From: Actinobacteria bacterium OV450
GTDB taxonomy: Bacteria > Actinomycetota > Actinomycetes > Streptomycetales > Streptomycetaceae
Reading direction: 5' to 3'
Length of the DNA: 64,000 nucleotides
Assembly (NCBI GenBank): GCA_001298555.1
Contig: LJCW01000065.1
Span: 20,435 to 84,434 of the forward strand
The position numbers and the translations under genes were made by a program. Position 1 is the first letter of the stretch. The number at the start of each line of letters is the position of its first letter. This document shows, piece after piece, positions 26,040 to 34,814 of this stretch. The notes beneath the pieces were generated by a model. That model was not told where the DNA came from. It searched no databases and saw only the letters and a list, made by a program, of their open reading frames with translations.

Positions 26040-26402
26040 ATGACTGCGAAGGTGTTGCCGCTGCTGGAGCCGGAAGCCGTGGCGATGTGCTGCCCGCCCC
26101 TGTCGGAGCGCCCGCTGACGGCAGAAGAGGCCGAACGGACCGCCGTCATGTTCAAGGCCCTGGGTGACCCCGTCCGCCTGCGCCTGTTCTCGCTGGTCGC
26201 TTCGCACGAGGGCGGCGAGGCGTGCGTGTGCGACATCTCCGACGTGGGGGTCTCCCAGCCGACCGTCTCCCATCACCTGAAGAAGCTGCGGGAGGCTGGG
26301 CTGCTGTCCTCCGAGCGGCGCGGCACCTGGGTGTACTACCGGGTCGAGCCCGCGGTACTCGCCGCGATGGGCCGGCTCCTGACCCGGGCGGCTTCCGCAT
26401 GA
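26040..26402 (+). CDS. arsR: Arsenic-responsive ArsR repressor
   Basis: A 120-residue winged-helix regulator with CVCD in GEACVCDISDV (C62 and C64), the type-I As(III)-binding site in the recognition-helix region, and SQPTVSHHLKKLREAGLLSSERRG. A second Cys pair (MCCPPL, residues 17-18) may add a ligand. ATG 26040 is chosen because it starts a canonical ArsR. The spacer to the divergent ArsO-like gene carries ACATAGACATATGTCG, a near-dyad typical of arsR operators (around 26003-26018). The stop overlaps the next ATG (ATGA). Confidence 0.92.
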   Translation: MTAKVLPLLEPEAVAMCCPPLSERPLTAEEAERTAVMFKALGDPVRLRLFSLVASHEGGEACVCDISDVGVSQPTVSHHLKKLREAGLLSSERRGTWVYYRVEPAVLAAMGRLLTRAASA

Positions 26403-26893
26403 GCATTACCATCGCGCCACTGACCGAAGCGCACGCGGATGAGGTCCTGGCGATCTACCAGGCGGGGATCGCCGAGGGCGACGCCACCTTCGAGACCGCG
26501 GCCCCCACCTGGCAGGCGTTCTCGGCGGGCAGGCTCCGGGAGCACCGCTTCGCCGCTGTCGGCGAGGACGGCAAGGTCCTGGGCTGGGTCGCGGCGAGCG
26601 CGGTCTCGGACCGGTGCGCGTATGCGGGTGTGGTCGAGCACTCGGTCTACGTCCACCCCGCCGCCCGTGGACAAGGTGTCGCCCGGGTACTGCTCCAGGC
26701 GCTGATCGACTCCACGGAGGCGGCGGGGATCTGGACGATCCAGTCCGGCGTCTTCCCCGAGAACGGTGCGAGCCTGGCCCTCCACCAGCGGGCCGGCTTC
26801 CGGGTCGTCGGCACCCGCGAGCGCATCGGCTGCCATCACGGCGTCTGGCGTGACGTCGTACTGCTGGAGCGTCGCAGCCCCAGAGTGGGGTGA
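26399..26893 (+). CDS. arsN: GNAT acetyltransferase, ArsN-like
   Basis: A 164-residue GNAT protein with the phosphinothricin-acetyltransferase-like pattern: EVLAIYQAGIAEGDATFET near the start, VYVHPAARGQGVARVLLQALI (acetyl-CoA loop, residues about 84-104), and GVFPENGASLALHQRAGF. ArsN enzymes acetylate organoarsenicals such as arsinothricin. It is coupled to arsR by an ATGA overlap, which supports an arsenic role; a phosphinothricin target is the alternative. Confidence 0.82.
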   Translation: MSITIAPLTEAHADEVLAIYQAGIAEGDATFETAAPTWQAFSAGRLREHRFAAVGEDGKVLGWVAASAVSDRCAYAGVVEHSVYVHPAARGQGVARVLLQALIDSTEAAGIWTIQSGVFPENGASLALHQRAGFRVVGTRERIGCHHGVWRDVVLLERRSPRVG

Positions 26894-27040
26894 GGCCGGT
26901 CGATGGGGCCCGAGGCCTCGTCGGTCCGGCAGCCGGTACATCCGGCGCATCCCGTACGTACATCCGGTACGTCCGACCCAAAGACACGCACTGCAAGCCC
27001 CCAGCCCCCGCCGCAGTCGCCTCACCCCCAGGAAGAACAG

Positions 27041-27460
27041 ATGTCCTCCGCTCCCACCGCCTCCGTCCTGTTCGTCTGCATCCACAACGCGGGTCGCTCC
27101 CAGATGGCGGCCGGGTTCCTGCGCCACCTCGCCGGAGACCGCATCGAGGTCCGCTCCGCCGGCTCCGTGCCCGGTGAGCAGGTCAACCCCTCCGCCGTCG
27201 CCGCCATGGCCGAGCTGGGCATCGACATCTCCGACCAGAAGCCGAAGGTCCTCACCCCCGAGGCCGCCCAGGCGTCCGACTACATCATCACCATGGGATG
27301 CGGCGACGCCTGCCCGTACTTCCCCGGCAAGACCTACCTCGACTGGCCGCTCGACGATCCGGCCGGCCAGGGCGTCGAGGCCGTCCGTCCCATCCGTGAC
27401 GAGATCAAGGGCCTCATCGAGCGCCTGATCACCGAGATCGACGCCGGGTCGAAGGCCTGA
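27041..27460 (+). CDS. arsC: Arsenate reductase, low-molecular-weight phosphatase family
   Basis: A 139-residue enzyme with the Cx5R loop CIHNAGRS (C13 to R19) and the second redox Cys pair in MGCGDACP (C87, C91), as in thioredoxin- or mycothiol-coupled ArsC. It reduces arsenate to arsenite. ATG 27041 has AGGA 9 bases upstream. It follows arsN after 147 bp. No arsB or acr3 efflux gene is present to export the product, an oddity discussed in the findings. Confidence 0.92.
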   Translation: MSSAPTASVLFVCIHNAGRSQMAAGFLRHLAGDRIEVRSAGSVPGEQVNPSAVAAMAELGIDISDQKPKVLTPEAAQASDYIITMGCGDACPYFPGKTYLDWPLDDPAGQGVEAVRPIRDEIKGLIERLITEIDAGSKA

Positions 27461-27837
27461 GACGGACGACGCGGCATAGGCGACCCGAGCCACGGCTTGC
27501 ACAAGGTCATCGTCACGGGCTCCGCCGCCGGATACACAGCCGCCCTTCCCATCCCCCGCATCCAGCCGAAGCCCTGCCCTGCGCCGGCGGCGGGTCGGGG
27601 ACGGCGTTGACGACGGGCGGCGTTGGCGACGAAGAGGGTGAGGCTGCGGGCGGCGCCCGGCGAGCCCCCCGGTGGCGGGGGAGCTCCACACCAGGCCCGC
27701 TGCGACGGAGTCCGTGTGTGCATCGGTTGCCCGCCCACGACCGCTGCGGGCCAGATGCCGTCCTCGGCCACCCGCAGCCGCAGTCGGCCGGCTCCGGGGT
27801 GGCGTCGGCGCGGCCCGCGGCGGACGGGACTCGCTTC
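27461..27837. other. Spacer with no gene recognised
   Basis: The 377 bp between arsC and the convergent MFS gene contain only low-quality open frames of Pro/Arg-rich sequence. No terminator is clear. Confidence 0.4.
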
Positions 27838-29277
27838 TCAGGCCGCGCCGACCTCCGCGGCCTCCGCTGCGTCGGCCGCCTTCACGGCGGCCGGTCGCGG
27901 CTTACGGAGGAGCGGGACCGTCGCGCACGCGGCGAGCAGGGACGCCAGGGCGACCGCGTACCAGCCGTGCCGGAACGCGGTGACAGCGTGTCCGGGAGCC
28001 GGGGTGCCGAGGACACCGACCAGAATCGCGACGCCGAGGACCGCGCCGATCTGGCGGCCCATCGAGGTGATGGCCGAGCCGGTGGCGAAGCGGGCCGGTG
28101 GCAGGGCTGCCGCCGACGCCCCGGTCAGGACGGGGAGCGTCATACCGACGCCGAGGCCGGTCAGCAACATGCCGGGCAGGAGCGAGGACGCGTAGGCCGA
28201 GCCGGTGTCGAGAGCCGCGGCCCACCACAGGATGCCGGCTGCGAACAGGACGGTTCCCACCAGCGCGATGCGGCCCGCACCGAATCTGGCGACGGCGGGC
28301 CCGATGCGCAGCGCGACCGGCGGCACCAGCAACGGCCCCGGCGCGATCGCCAGGCCGGTGCGCAGAGCCGAGTAGCCCCACACGCCCTGGCACCACAGAA
28401 CGGCGCCGAGCAGCATTCCGGCGAACGCGACGGTGAACAGCGCCAAGGCCGCCGCCGCGGAGGCGAACGCCGGAACCCGGAGCAGTGGCAGCTCGACGAT
28501 CGGCACGGCGTGGTGGGCCGAGCGCAGGACGAACCAGACGCCGAGCAGCACCGCGACGGCCAGGCCGCCAAGGGTGCCTGCACTCGTCCAACCCCAGTCG
28601 GGAGCCTTGACGAGACCGAGCGCGAGCGTTGCGATCGAAGCGGTGAGGAGGGCAGCGCCGAACAGGTCGGGCAGGGGACTCTTCTCCGCCCCGACGCGTC
28701 CGGGGGTCGGCAGCACCTTGACACCGAGGGCGAACGCCGCGACCCCCACGGGCACGTTGACGATGAACACCCAGCGCCATCCGGCCTCGACCAACAGCCC
28801 GCCGGCCACCGGACCGAGTCCGGCGGCGATTCCGCCGATCGACGCCCAGGCCCGCACTGCCCCAGCGCGCTTTTCGGGTGCCGTCGTGGCGAGCAGCAGC
28901 GCGAGCGACGTCGGCATCAGCAGCGCAGCGCCGGCGGCCTGCACGAGCCGTGCCGCGACCAGCGTCCCGACGTCGGGAGCGAGGGCGCAGCCGACCGAGG
29001 CGAGGGTGAACACCGCCAAACCGGCAAGGAAGACCGGCTTGTGGCCGGAGCGGTCGGCGACGCGGCCGGCGACTACGAGGAGCGCCGCGAAGACGATCGC
29101 GTAGCCGTTGAGGACCCAGGAGAGGGAGCCGAGGTCGCTGCCGCCGAACGAGCGGCCGATCCCGGGGAGGGCCACGTTGACGATGAAGAGGTCGAGGTTC
29201 GACATGAAGACCGCGGCGGCGACCGTCGCGAGCACGGCTCGGGACGCCCTTAGTGGGTTTGAAAATCCAACTGTCAT
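27838..29277 (-). CDS. MFS transporter, DHA2 family
   Basis: A 479-residue membrane protein, about 14 helices: NLDLFIVNVALPGIGRSFGG in TM1, VAGRVADRSGHKP (motif A), WASIGGIAAGLGPVAGGLL (motif C). ATG 29277 starts the membrane domain; an extended upstream frame would overlap the divergent HxlR gene and is rejected. The HxlR regulator at 29337 is divergent with 59 bp between starts, and two GTTTGAAAA repeats flank the MFS start, so the exporter is very likely HxlR-controlled. Confidence 0.92.
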   Translation of the reverse strand: MTVGFSNPLRASRAVLATVAAAVFMSNLDLFIVNVALPGIGRSFGGSDLGSLSWVLNGYAIVFAALLVVAGRVADRSGHKPVFLAGLAVFTLASVGCALAPDVGTLVAARLVQAAGAALLMPTSLALLLATTAPEKRAGAVRAWASIGGIAAGLGPVAGGLLVEAGWRWVFIVNVPVGVAAFALGVKVLPTPGRVGAEKSPLPDLFGAALLTASIATLALGLVKAPDWGWTSAGTLGGLAVAVLLGVWFVLRSAHHAVPIVELPLLRVPAFASAAAALALFTVAFAGMLLGAVLWCQGVWGYSALRTGLAIAPGPLLVPPVALRIGPAVARFGAGRIALVGTVLFAAGILWWAAALDTGSAYASSLLPGMLLTGLGVGMTLPVLTGASAAALPPARFATGSAITSMGRQIGAVLGVAILVGVLGTPAPGHAVTAFRHGWYAVALASLLAACATVPLLRKPRPAAVKAADAAEAAEVGAA

Positions 29278-29314
29278 GGGCCGGAGAGTAGCCGTGCGAG
29301 TTTGAAAACACAAC
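29257..29314. promoter_or_regulatory. Two direct repeats in the HxlR/MFS divergent promoter
   Basis: GTTTGAAAATCCAAC (29257-29271) and GTTTGAAAACACAAC (29300-29314) are the same strand and 43 bp apart, about four helical turns. The first lies over the MFS start region, the second over the HxlR 5' side. The GTTT...AAC form fits HxlR operators and would allow dimers to bind one face of the helix. Confidence 0.7.
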
Positions 29315-29336
29315 GGACTCGGGGGAGGATGGGGAC

Positions 29337-29852
29337 GTGACCCCGAACGCGAAGCAGAGCGAGAACTCGGTTCCGCATCCCGACGTACCCGGACGGCCGT
29401 GCTCCGCCGCCGCCGCGCTGCAACTCGTCGGCGAACGCTGGGCGCTCCTGGCGATCCGCGAGATCTTCTACGGCAACCAGCGCTTCGACCGGATCGTCCG
29501 CAACACCGGCGCGCCCCGCGACCGTCTCGCTGCCCGACTGCGCGCACTGGAGGAAGCGGGCGTGGTCGAGCGCCACGCCTACAGCGAGCGCCCGTTGCGC
29601 TTCGAGTACCACCTCACGGAAGCGGGCCGGGACCTCGCACCGGTGATGCACGCGCTGCTGGCCTGGGGTGATCGCTGGGCGGTGGACACTCCGCCGGTCG
29701 CCTTCCGACATCGCGGCGGGCCCGGCACCGAGCACGACCTCGACCTGAAGTCGACGTGCCGGACCTGCGGTGAGGAGGTCGAGTCGGGCAGTCTCACGAT
29801 CGACGTGCGGGCGCCTGGATGGGACCGGGCGGGGCCGGTCGAGGGCTCCTGA
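29337..29852 (+). CDS. HxlR-family regulator with C-terminal Cys pair
   Basis: A 171-residue protein, GTG 29337 with GGAGG about 9 bases upstream. The HxlR core (residues about 22-105: CSAAAALQLVGERWALLAIREI, FDRIVRNTGAPRDRLAARL) is followed by a tail with STCRTCGEEV (CxxC), which could bind metal or sense redox. Divergent control of the MFS exporter is likely. Longer than most HxlR proteins (about 120 residues) because of the tail. Confidence 0.88.
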   Translation: MTPNAKQSENSVPHPDVPGRPCSAAAALQLVGERWALLAIREIFYGNQRFDRIVRNTGAPRDRLAARLRALEEAGVVERHAYSERPLRFEYHLTEAGRDLAPVMHALLAWGDRWAVDTPPVAFRHRGGPGTEHDLDLKSTCRTCGEEVESGSLTIDVRAPGWDRAGPVEGS

Positions 29853-30043
29853 GCTCAGTGGCGATCAGTGCGGGCGCCGGCAGGGTGACCCACCCGTGGC
29901 GGCGCGGCCGGGAGAACCGCAGACAGTCCTGCCGAGGCATGGACGTCAGGGGGTCGGTCAAGGTGGTGGACGGCCCGTCTCAGGGCAGCCCCGGAAGTCG
30001 GCGCAGCAACAGCAGGCCGGGGATGCCCTGAGGTCCGGTCCGG

Positions 30044-30688
30044 TCACTTTCGCCAGAACAGGTGGTGAGCCACCCCGCTCGGGCTGGGAACGACCTCAAG
30101 GTGGAACCGGTCCAGCAGCTCATCAGGGGACTCCCAGAGTCGCACTCCGGACCCCAGCTTCAGCGGGGAGACCACGACGTGCAGAGTGTCGACGAGGTCG
30201 GCGTCGAGAAACTCCCGGATGGTGGTGGCCCCGCCGCCGAGTCGGACGTCCTTGCCCTGCGCCGCCTCCCGGGCCTGCTCAAGGACCGCGGCGGGATCAC
30301 CGCCGACGAAGTGGAACGTGGTGTCGGAGAGCGTGAACGAAGGACGCTCGTAGTGGGTCATGACGAACACCGGCGTGCGGAACGGGGGCTCGTCACCCCA
30401 CCACCCCTGCCACTCGTAGTCCTGCCAGGGCCCGCGCTGAGGCCCGAACTTGTTGCGGCCCATGATCTCGGCGCCGATGTTGCGGGCGTAGTCCCGCGTG
30501 AAGTAGTCGTCCAGGCCCCGGCTTCCGCCGGGGGCGGTGCGCATGGGCCAGCTCGCCGTGGCGCCGGCCCAGGCGAACAGCCGCCGGGGGTCCACGTGAC
30601 CGAATGGCCTCTCGAGTGTCTGGTCCTCTCCGGCGCCGATCCCGTCACTCGAGACGTTGAAGTTCTGGACTCTCAGCAGCTGGGTCAC
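30044..30688 (-). CDS. RibD C-terminal / dihydrofolate reductase-family protein
   Basis: A 214-residue protein starting GTG 30688 with AGGAGG 6 bases upstream. It shows LRVQNFNVSSDGIGAG at the start, EIMGRNKFGP, PPFRTPVFVMTHYERPS, and GKDVRLGGGATTIREFLDADLVD, all typical of the stand-alone RibD/DHFR-like reductases. Likely NADPH-dependent; the substrate is unknown. It appears monocistronic. Confidence 0.88.
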   Translation of the reverse strand: MTQLLRVQNFNVSSDGIGAGEDQTLERPFGHVDPRRLFAWAGATASWPMRTAPGGSRGLDDYFTRDYARNIGAEIMGRNKFGPQRGPWQDYEWQGWWGDEPPFRTPVFVMTHYERPSFTLSDTTFHFVGGDPAAVLEQAREAAQGKDVRLGGGATTIREFLDADLVDTLHVVVSPLKLGSGVRLWESPDELLDRFHLEVVPSPSGVAHHLFWRK

Positions 30689-30840
30689 GTGTTCCTCCTG
30701 TGTTGTCGACAGCGGTGGTAAGACTTGCCGGACCGGGAAAACTCATCGCTGATTCCGGGACCGGTCTGAGACGCCGTCGCTGCCAGGTGAGCCGAACCTT
30801 GAGTTTGTGCAGTCGGGCGGGCCCCTGCCGTGAAGGGCTG

Positions 30841-30889
30841 TCCGCGGTCCGCGGTCCGCGGTCCGCTGTCCGGGGTCCGCTGTCCGGGG
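30841..30889. repeat. 7-bp tandem repeat, seven copies
   Basis: Units TCCGCGG x3, TCCGCTG, TCCGGGG, TCCGCTG, TCCGGGG run without gaps in a non-coding stretch. It is an imperfect GC microsatellite. Slippage-prone; no coding meaning. Confidence 0.85.
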
Positions 30890-32249
30890 CCGGTCCCAGA
30901 AGTCCTGCGTCTGAATCCCTCCCCCCGAGACGGGAGGGTTGCGGCTGTGGACTCCGCCGCGATGATAAATGTGTCGGGTACACCGAAGGCGCTCGGCTCG
31001 CCAGAGAAGTAGCTGAGACCGTTTGGGAGCCACTCCTGGTCATCGCGGACTGCCGTGTCGTACGTCCGCCGTCCGGTACGGGCCTTCGGCACGCCGGGTC
31101 CCGGATCGGGGAGTGGCGACCGTGGTCGTCGACGGCGACGCTGCCTTCCACATCACAGTGCGGGGCACGAGGGACAGAGCGTCCCAAGCCCGGGTTGCAG
31201 CTGTGGGACCAGAGCGTCCCGCCGTGGAAGTCACGCTATGGCGCCTCGGGCCACGACGGCGAGGACCGGCGGAACTTGGCCAGGAGCGGGCCGATCGTGG
31301 CTGCGAAGCGATCCTCAATGCGGCCGGCTCAGAGTCGGCGCGTCGGCTTCCCCCGGAGCATTCGGAAGTCCCCGCAATCGTAGGCCGGAAGCCTCTCCCT
31401 GTGTTCATGCCGCACTGACAGGGTGCACCGGCCGCAGGATCCTGCGGTGGTCGAATCCTCATGATGGTCCATCAGGGAGCCCGCAGCCCACGGAACTTGA
31501 CGCGGCCTGTTCGATGCCGTGTCATCACGAAAGGGACAACGACGGTGAGTGACACCACGGCGACAGCAGGAGACGACGGGCCCGGTGCCGAGCCCGACCA
31601 CGACGATGTCAGCCCACAGCCCAGCGCTCCGAAAGCCCCGCGATGCCGGCGAAAATCAAGAGCGTGCGGGATGTGCGGGGACCAGCTTGGTCCGGTTCAG
31701 CTGCCGAAGGCTTTCCGTCGGCATCCTTCTGTGACGCTGTGACGTCCCAGCTGACCGCGCACAGGAGGAAGGCCGCACGGGAGGCCGTCTCGGCAGCGGT
31801 GGCGGTCGCCGGCCGATTGCCTTGGTGCGCCGTCCCATAGTGGTAGCGCAGCGGCTCGCGCCGGCCGGTGGCCTCCGGCTCGTCGAGGGACAGTCGACGG
31901 AGACGGTGGTGAACCGTCACATCGGTAATCCGTCGGCCCGGTGACCGGCCCCAGCCGGGTCCAGTTCCTCACGCGCTTTCGAAGTCTGACCATGCCTGCC
32001 CGCTGGGTCCGGAAGGCCGGGCGGGTGCGTACCTGCCCGCCTGGTCCACCCCGGCGTCCAGGCGATCGAGGCCGGTCAGGCGCTCCTTGACCGTGCCAGG
32101 TCGGTGACGTCATGGGCGCCCTGTGCTCGCAGTTCGAGGACACGCCGGCTTGCGCGGCGGCCGAAAGCGGTCGATCGGACTTCGTGGTGTCCTGCGAGAT
32201 CGTGGGTCCGCACCCTCGACAGCCCCTCAGGGTCTGCGCCATCATTCTC

Positions 32250-32268
32250 ATTGCACTGTTGGTGCAAT
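32250..32268. promoter_or_regulatory. 19-bp palindromic operator upstream of an exported protein gene
   Basis: ATTGCAC-TGTTG-GTGCAAT is a perfect 7-bp inverted repeat with a 5-bp spacer, 70 bp before the start at 32339. It has the size and symmetry of a TetR/MarR-type site. No intact regulator gene is adjacent; a decayed regulator-like stretch lies just upstream on the minus strand. Confidence 0.6.
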
Positions 32269-32338
32269 AGTAGAGAGGTGATTGCCGCTCAAGAGCCCTC
32301 CGCCCGTCCTCGCGTGGTCCTCGGATGAAAGGCTCCAC

Positions 32339-33892
32339 ATGCGCATGATCGTCCGCGTCCTGGCCGTCCTGGCGGCAGCCGCCCTCCTCCCGCCTCTGGC
32401 GGCCGCGGCTCCCGCCGAAGCGGTGTCCGCCCCCGCCGTGGCCATACCGGGAGACCCCCGCGGGGCGTCATTGACGCAGTTCACCGGCCACGCAGCCGCA
32501 CCACGCCCGGTGACCGTCCCCGCCGTCCCGCAGAACCCCTTCATGGCTCCCAACGGCTCCAGCAACCTGCACGCGGACGCCTATCAGAGCGACACGTACA
32601 CCGGACCCGGCCCCACCGGTCGCGACCTCACCGTGCGCAGCAGACTGCAGGGCGGTCTGTGCGGCTCCGTCACCTTCGACTCCCGAGGCCGGATCGTGAC
32701 CGTGTGCATGACCCCTGAACACGCTCCCCGGCTGATGCTGCTCGATCCGCACAGCCTCGCGTCGATTGCCTCCCTCACCCTGCCCGGCAGGGCCGGCAGC
32801 AGCCCGACGGAGGTCTCCGGAGGTGGATACTTCTACCTCGACCAGCGCGACCGGGCCGTCATCCCGACGAAGGACGGCACCCTTCAGATCGTGGCCGTCC
32901 GGGGCGACACACTCGTCACCGAGGCACGCCACGACCTCAAACCGGTGGTCGGCGCCAGCGGAATCGTCTCCGTCCTGCCCGACTGGGCGGGCAGGATGTG
33001 GTTCGTGTCCGAAAGCGGCGTGGTCGGCGTACTCGATCCCTCCACCGGCGCGATCAGCTCCCACAAACTCACGGGGGAGAACATCGCCAACAGCATCGCG
33101 GTCGACGAGTCCGGAGGCGTTTTCGTCGTCAGCGACCGGGCCCTCTACCGCTTCGACGCGAACACCGAAGGCAGGCCCGTCATCACGTGGCGGTCCCCCT
33201 ACGACAGGGGCTCGCGACAGAAGCCGGGCCAGCTGAGCCAGGGCAGCGGTACCACCCCCACCCTCATCGGCTCGGCATCCGGCCCGGACGGCGGATACAT
33301 CGCCATCACCGACAACGCCGACCCGAGAATGAACGTGCTGGTGATGAGCCGCGGGACCGCCGGACCACACGGAATCTGCACACAGCCCGTGTTCGCCCCG
33401 GGCCGGAGTGCCACCGAGAACAGCCTCATCGCCGTGGGCGGCGACCTCGTCGTCGAGAACAACTACGGCTATGTCGTCGGCGACCACGCACTGCTGAAGG
33501 GTGTGCTGGGAGGGCGCCAGGTCGACACCGAAGGCGGCGTGGCCCGTGTGCACGTCGACTACACCTCCCGCACCTGTTCCCTCGCCTGGTCCGACACGGG
33601 CGAGAGGATTCCCAGCGTCGTCAGCAAGGTCTCCCTGGCCAACGGCCTCCTGTACACGTTCACGCACCCGACTGCCGCCGAACTGCGGACAGCCGACCGC
33701 AAGGGCGCCGCGGCGGCCCCCGACGCCTGGTACCTCACCGCGCTGGACGTCCGTACCGGCAAACGGGTCTGGAGCCGCCTGATCGGCTGCGGCCCCCTGT
33801 TCAACAACCACTACGCACCGATCACCTTGGGCGGTGACGGCTCCGCCGTCGTCGGCGTGGTCGGAGGTCTCGTCCGTATCAAGGACTCCTGA
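32339..33892 (+). CDS. Exported beta-propeller-like protein
   Basis: A 517-residue protein starting ATG 32339 with AAAGG 6 bases upstream. The signal peptide is MIVRVLAVLAAAALLPPLAAA after the first two residues, cleaved near AEA. Repeated blade-like strands follow (LLDPHSLASIASL, GVLDPSTGAISSHKL, ALDVRTGKRVWSRL), with two Cys pairs. The repeats resemble PQQ/YncE-type propellers with nonenzymatic or binding roles at the cell surface. The palindrome at 32250-32268 may regulate it. Confidence 0.75.
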   Translation: MRMIVRVLAVLAAAALLPPLAAAAPAEAVSAPAVAIPGDPRGASLTQFTGHAAAPRPVTVPAVPQNPFMAPNGSSNLHADAYQSDTYTGPGPTGRDLTVRSRLQGGLCGSVTFDSRGRIVTVCMTPEHAPRLMLLDPHSLASIASLTLPGRAGSSPTEVSGGGYFYLDQRDRAVIPTKDGTLQIVAVRGDTLVTEARHDLKPVVGASGIVSVLPDWAGRMWFVSESGVVGVLDPSTGAISSHKLTGENIANSIAVDESGGVFVVSDRALYRFDANTEGRPVITWRSPYDRGSRQKPGQLSQGSGTTPTLIGSASGPDGGYIAITDNADPRMNVLVMSRGTAGPHGICTQPVFAPGRSATENSLIAVGGDLVVENNYGYVVGDHALLKGVLGGRQVDTEGGVARVHVDYTSRTCSLAWSDTGERIPSVVSKVSLANGLLYTFTHPTAAELRTADRKGAAAAPDAWYLTALDVRTGKRVWSRLIGCGPLFNNHYAPITLGGDGSAVVGVVGGLVRIKDS

Positions 33893-33968
33893 CCGGGAGA
33901 ACGCCGGCCCGCCCGCCACCGGCGGCGCGACACGGGGCCCGGACGTGCCAAGCCATATGAGGGTTGCG

Positions 33969-34040
33969 GCGGTGCCTGCGGTGCCTGCGGTGCCTGCAGT
34001 CCTTGCGGTGCCTGCAGTCCTTGCGGTGCCGGCGGTGTCG
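33969..34040. repeat. 9-bp tandem repeat, eight copies
   Basis: Units GCGGTGCCT (x3), GCAGTCCTT, GCGGTGCCT, GCAGTCCTT, GCGGTGCCG, GCGGTGTCG. The GCAGTCCTT-GCGGTGCCT pair is itself duplicated. It lies between the exported propeller gene and the nucleotidyltransferase operon and is non-coding on both strands. Confidence 0.85.
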
Positions 34041-34175
34041 GCGCTCAGAGCGGCTCCGTGAGAGCCGGTGCGCTCGCCACCGGGCCGCCGCAAACACAAC
34101 GCATGAGCGGCCCCACCCTGGGTAGCGGCCGTATGTAGCGCACCTGTGGATTTCGTGGCGGAGGAGGTGCCGGCC

Positions 34176-34814
34176 GTGATCGGTGAGAGGGACGGACGTG
34201 ACGGGCCCGCCACGCCCCCCGGCCGCAGCGTGCCCCTGCCGCACGACCACACGCAGGCCATCCTGGAAACCACGAAGCGCGTCGCGGTTCTGTTGAAGTC
34301 CTCCGGAAAACGGTTCGCGCTCGCGGGGAGCGTAGCCGCGTTCGCACACGGCCTGCCAGCCAGCTTCCAGCACGACACCGACTTCTGCGTCCGTCGCGAG
34401 GACGCAGACGAAGTGGTCCGGGCGCTGGAGGCCGGCGGCGTCACCATGCGCCAGGCACCCGAGGACTGGCTGGTGAAAGGGTGTTCGGAGGGGGAGGAGT
34501 TCGATTTGATCTTCGAGCTCGCCCGGCGTCCGGTGAGTACGGAACTGCTCGACCGGGCCGAAAGCAGGGCGGTGGACTCGGTCTGGATGCCGGTCCTGGC
34601 GCCCACCGACCTGATGGACAGCCGGCTTGCCGCGCTGTGTGAGCACTACTGCGACTTCGGCGATCTGCTCCCGATGGCCCGCATGCTGCGGGAACAGATC
34701 GACTGGGACCGAATGTACCTGGACCACCGGGACGCGCCGTTGTCCGACGCGTTCCTCTACCTCCTGGAACGGCTCCGTGTCATCGAGCCGCGGGAGCGGC
34801 GGGAGGGGCGATGA
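34176..34814 (+). CDS. Nucleotidyltransferase-fold protein
   Basis: A 212-residue protein. GTG 34176 is chosen because GGAGGAGG lies 8 bases upstream, better than the in-frame GTG at 34146. It has the minimal nucleotidyltransferase pattern: FALAGSVAAFAHG (GS motif), then DTDFCV (DxD) and a third Asp in EFDLIFE, as in MNT/AbiEii-like proteins. The helical C-terminal half carries EHYCDFGDLLPMARML. It starts a three-gene coupled operon (ATGA into the next gene). Confidence 0.82.
   Translation: MIGERDGRDGPATPPGRSVPLPHDHTQAILETTKRVAVLLKSSGKRFALAGSVAAFAHGLPASFQHDTDFCVRREDADEVVRALEAGGVTMRQAPEDWLVKGCSEGEEFDLIFELARRPVSTELLDRAESRAVDSVWMPVLAPTDLMDSRLAALCEHYCDFGDLLPMARMLREQIDWDRMYLDHRDAPLSDAFLYLLERLRVIEPRERREGR

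Larger units (their letters stand above)
30689..32338. other. 1.6-kb gene-poor region
   Basis: No intact gene is supported. It holds a 7-bp tandem repeat (30841-30889), the 19-bp palindrome at 32250-32268, and decayed coding-like sequence. One candidate is a 65-residue frame (31545-31742, GTG start) beginning SDTTATAGDDGPGAEPD that stops early and looks truncated. On the minus strand at about 32040-32200, RRVLELRAQGAHDVTDL in one frame and KERLTGLDRLDAGVDQ in another resemble the C-terminal half of a MerR-type regulator broken by frameshift; this is a weak call. Confidence 0.4.

Noticed and set aside
27607..29253. A 548-residue plus-strand frame opposite the MFS transporter
   Set aside because: Antisense to a clear 14-helix transporter; composition dominated by Arg, Gly, Asp.
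30841..30889. CRISPR array possibility for the short tandem arrays
   Set aside because: Units are 7-10 bp with no unique spacers; no cas genes are present.
32468..34606. A 712-residue minus-strand open frame opposite the exported propeller protein and nucleotidyltransferase
   Set aside because: It runs antisense through two supported genes and the 9-bp tandem repeat; no start signal.
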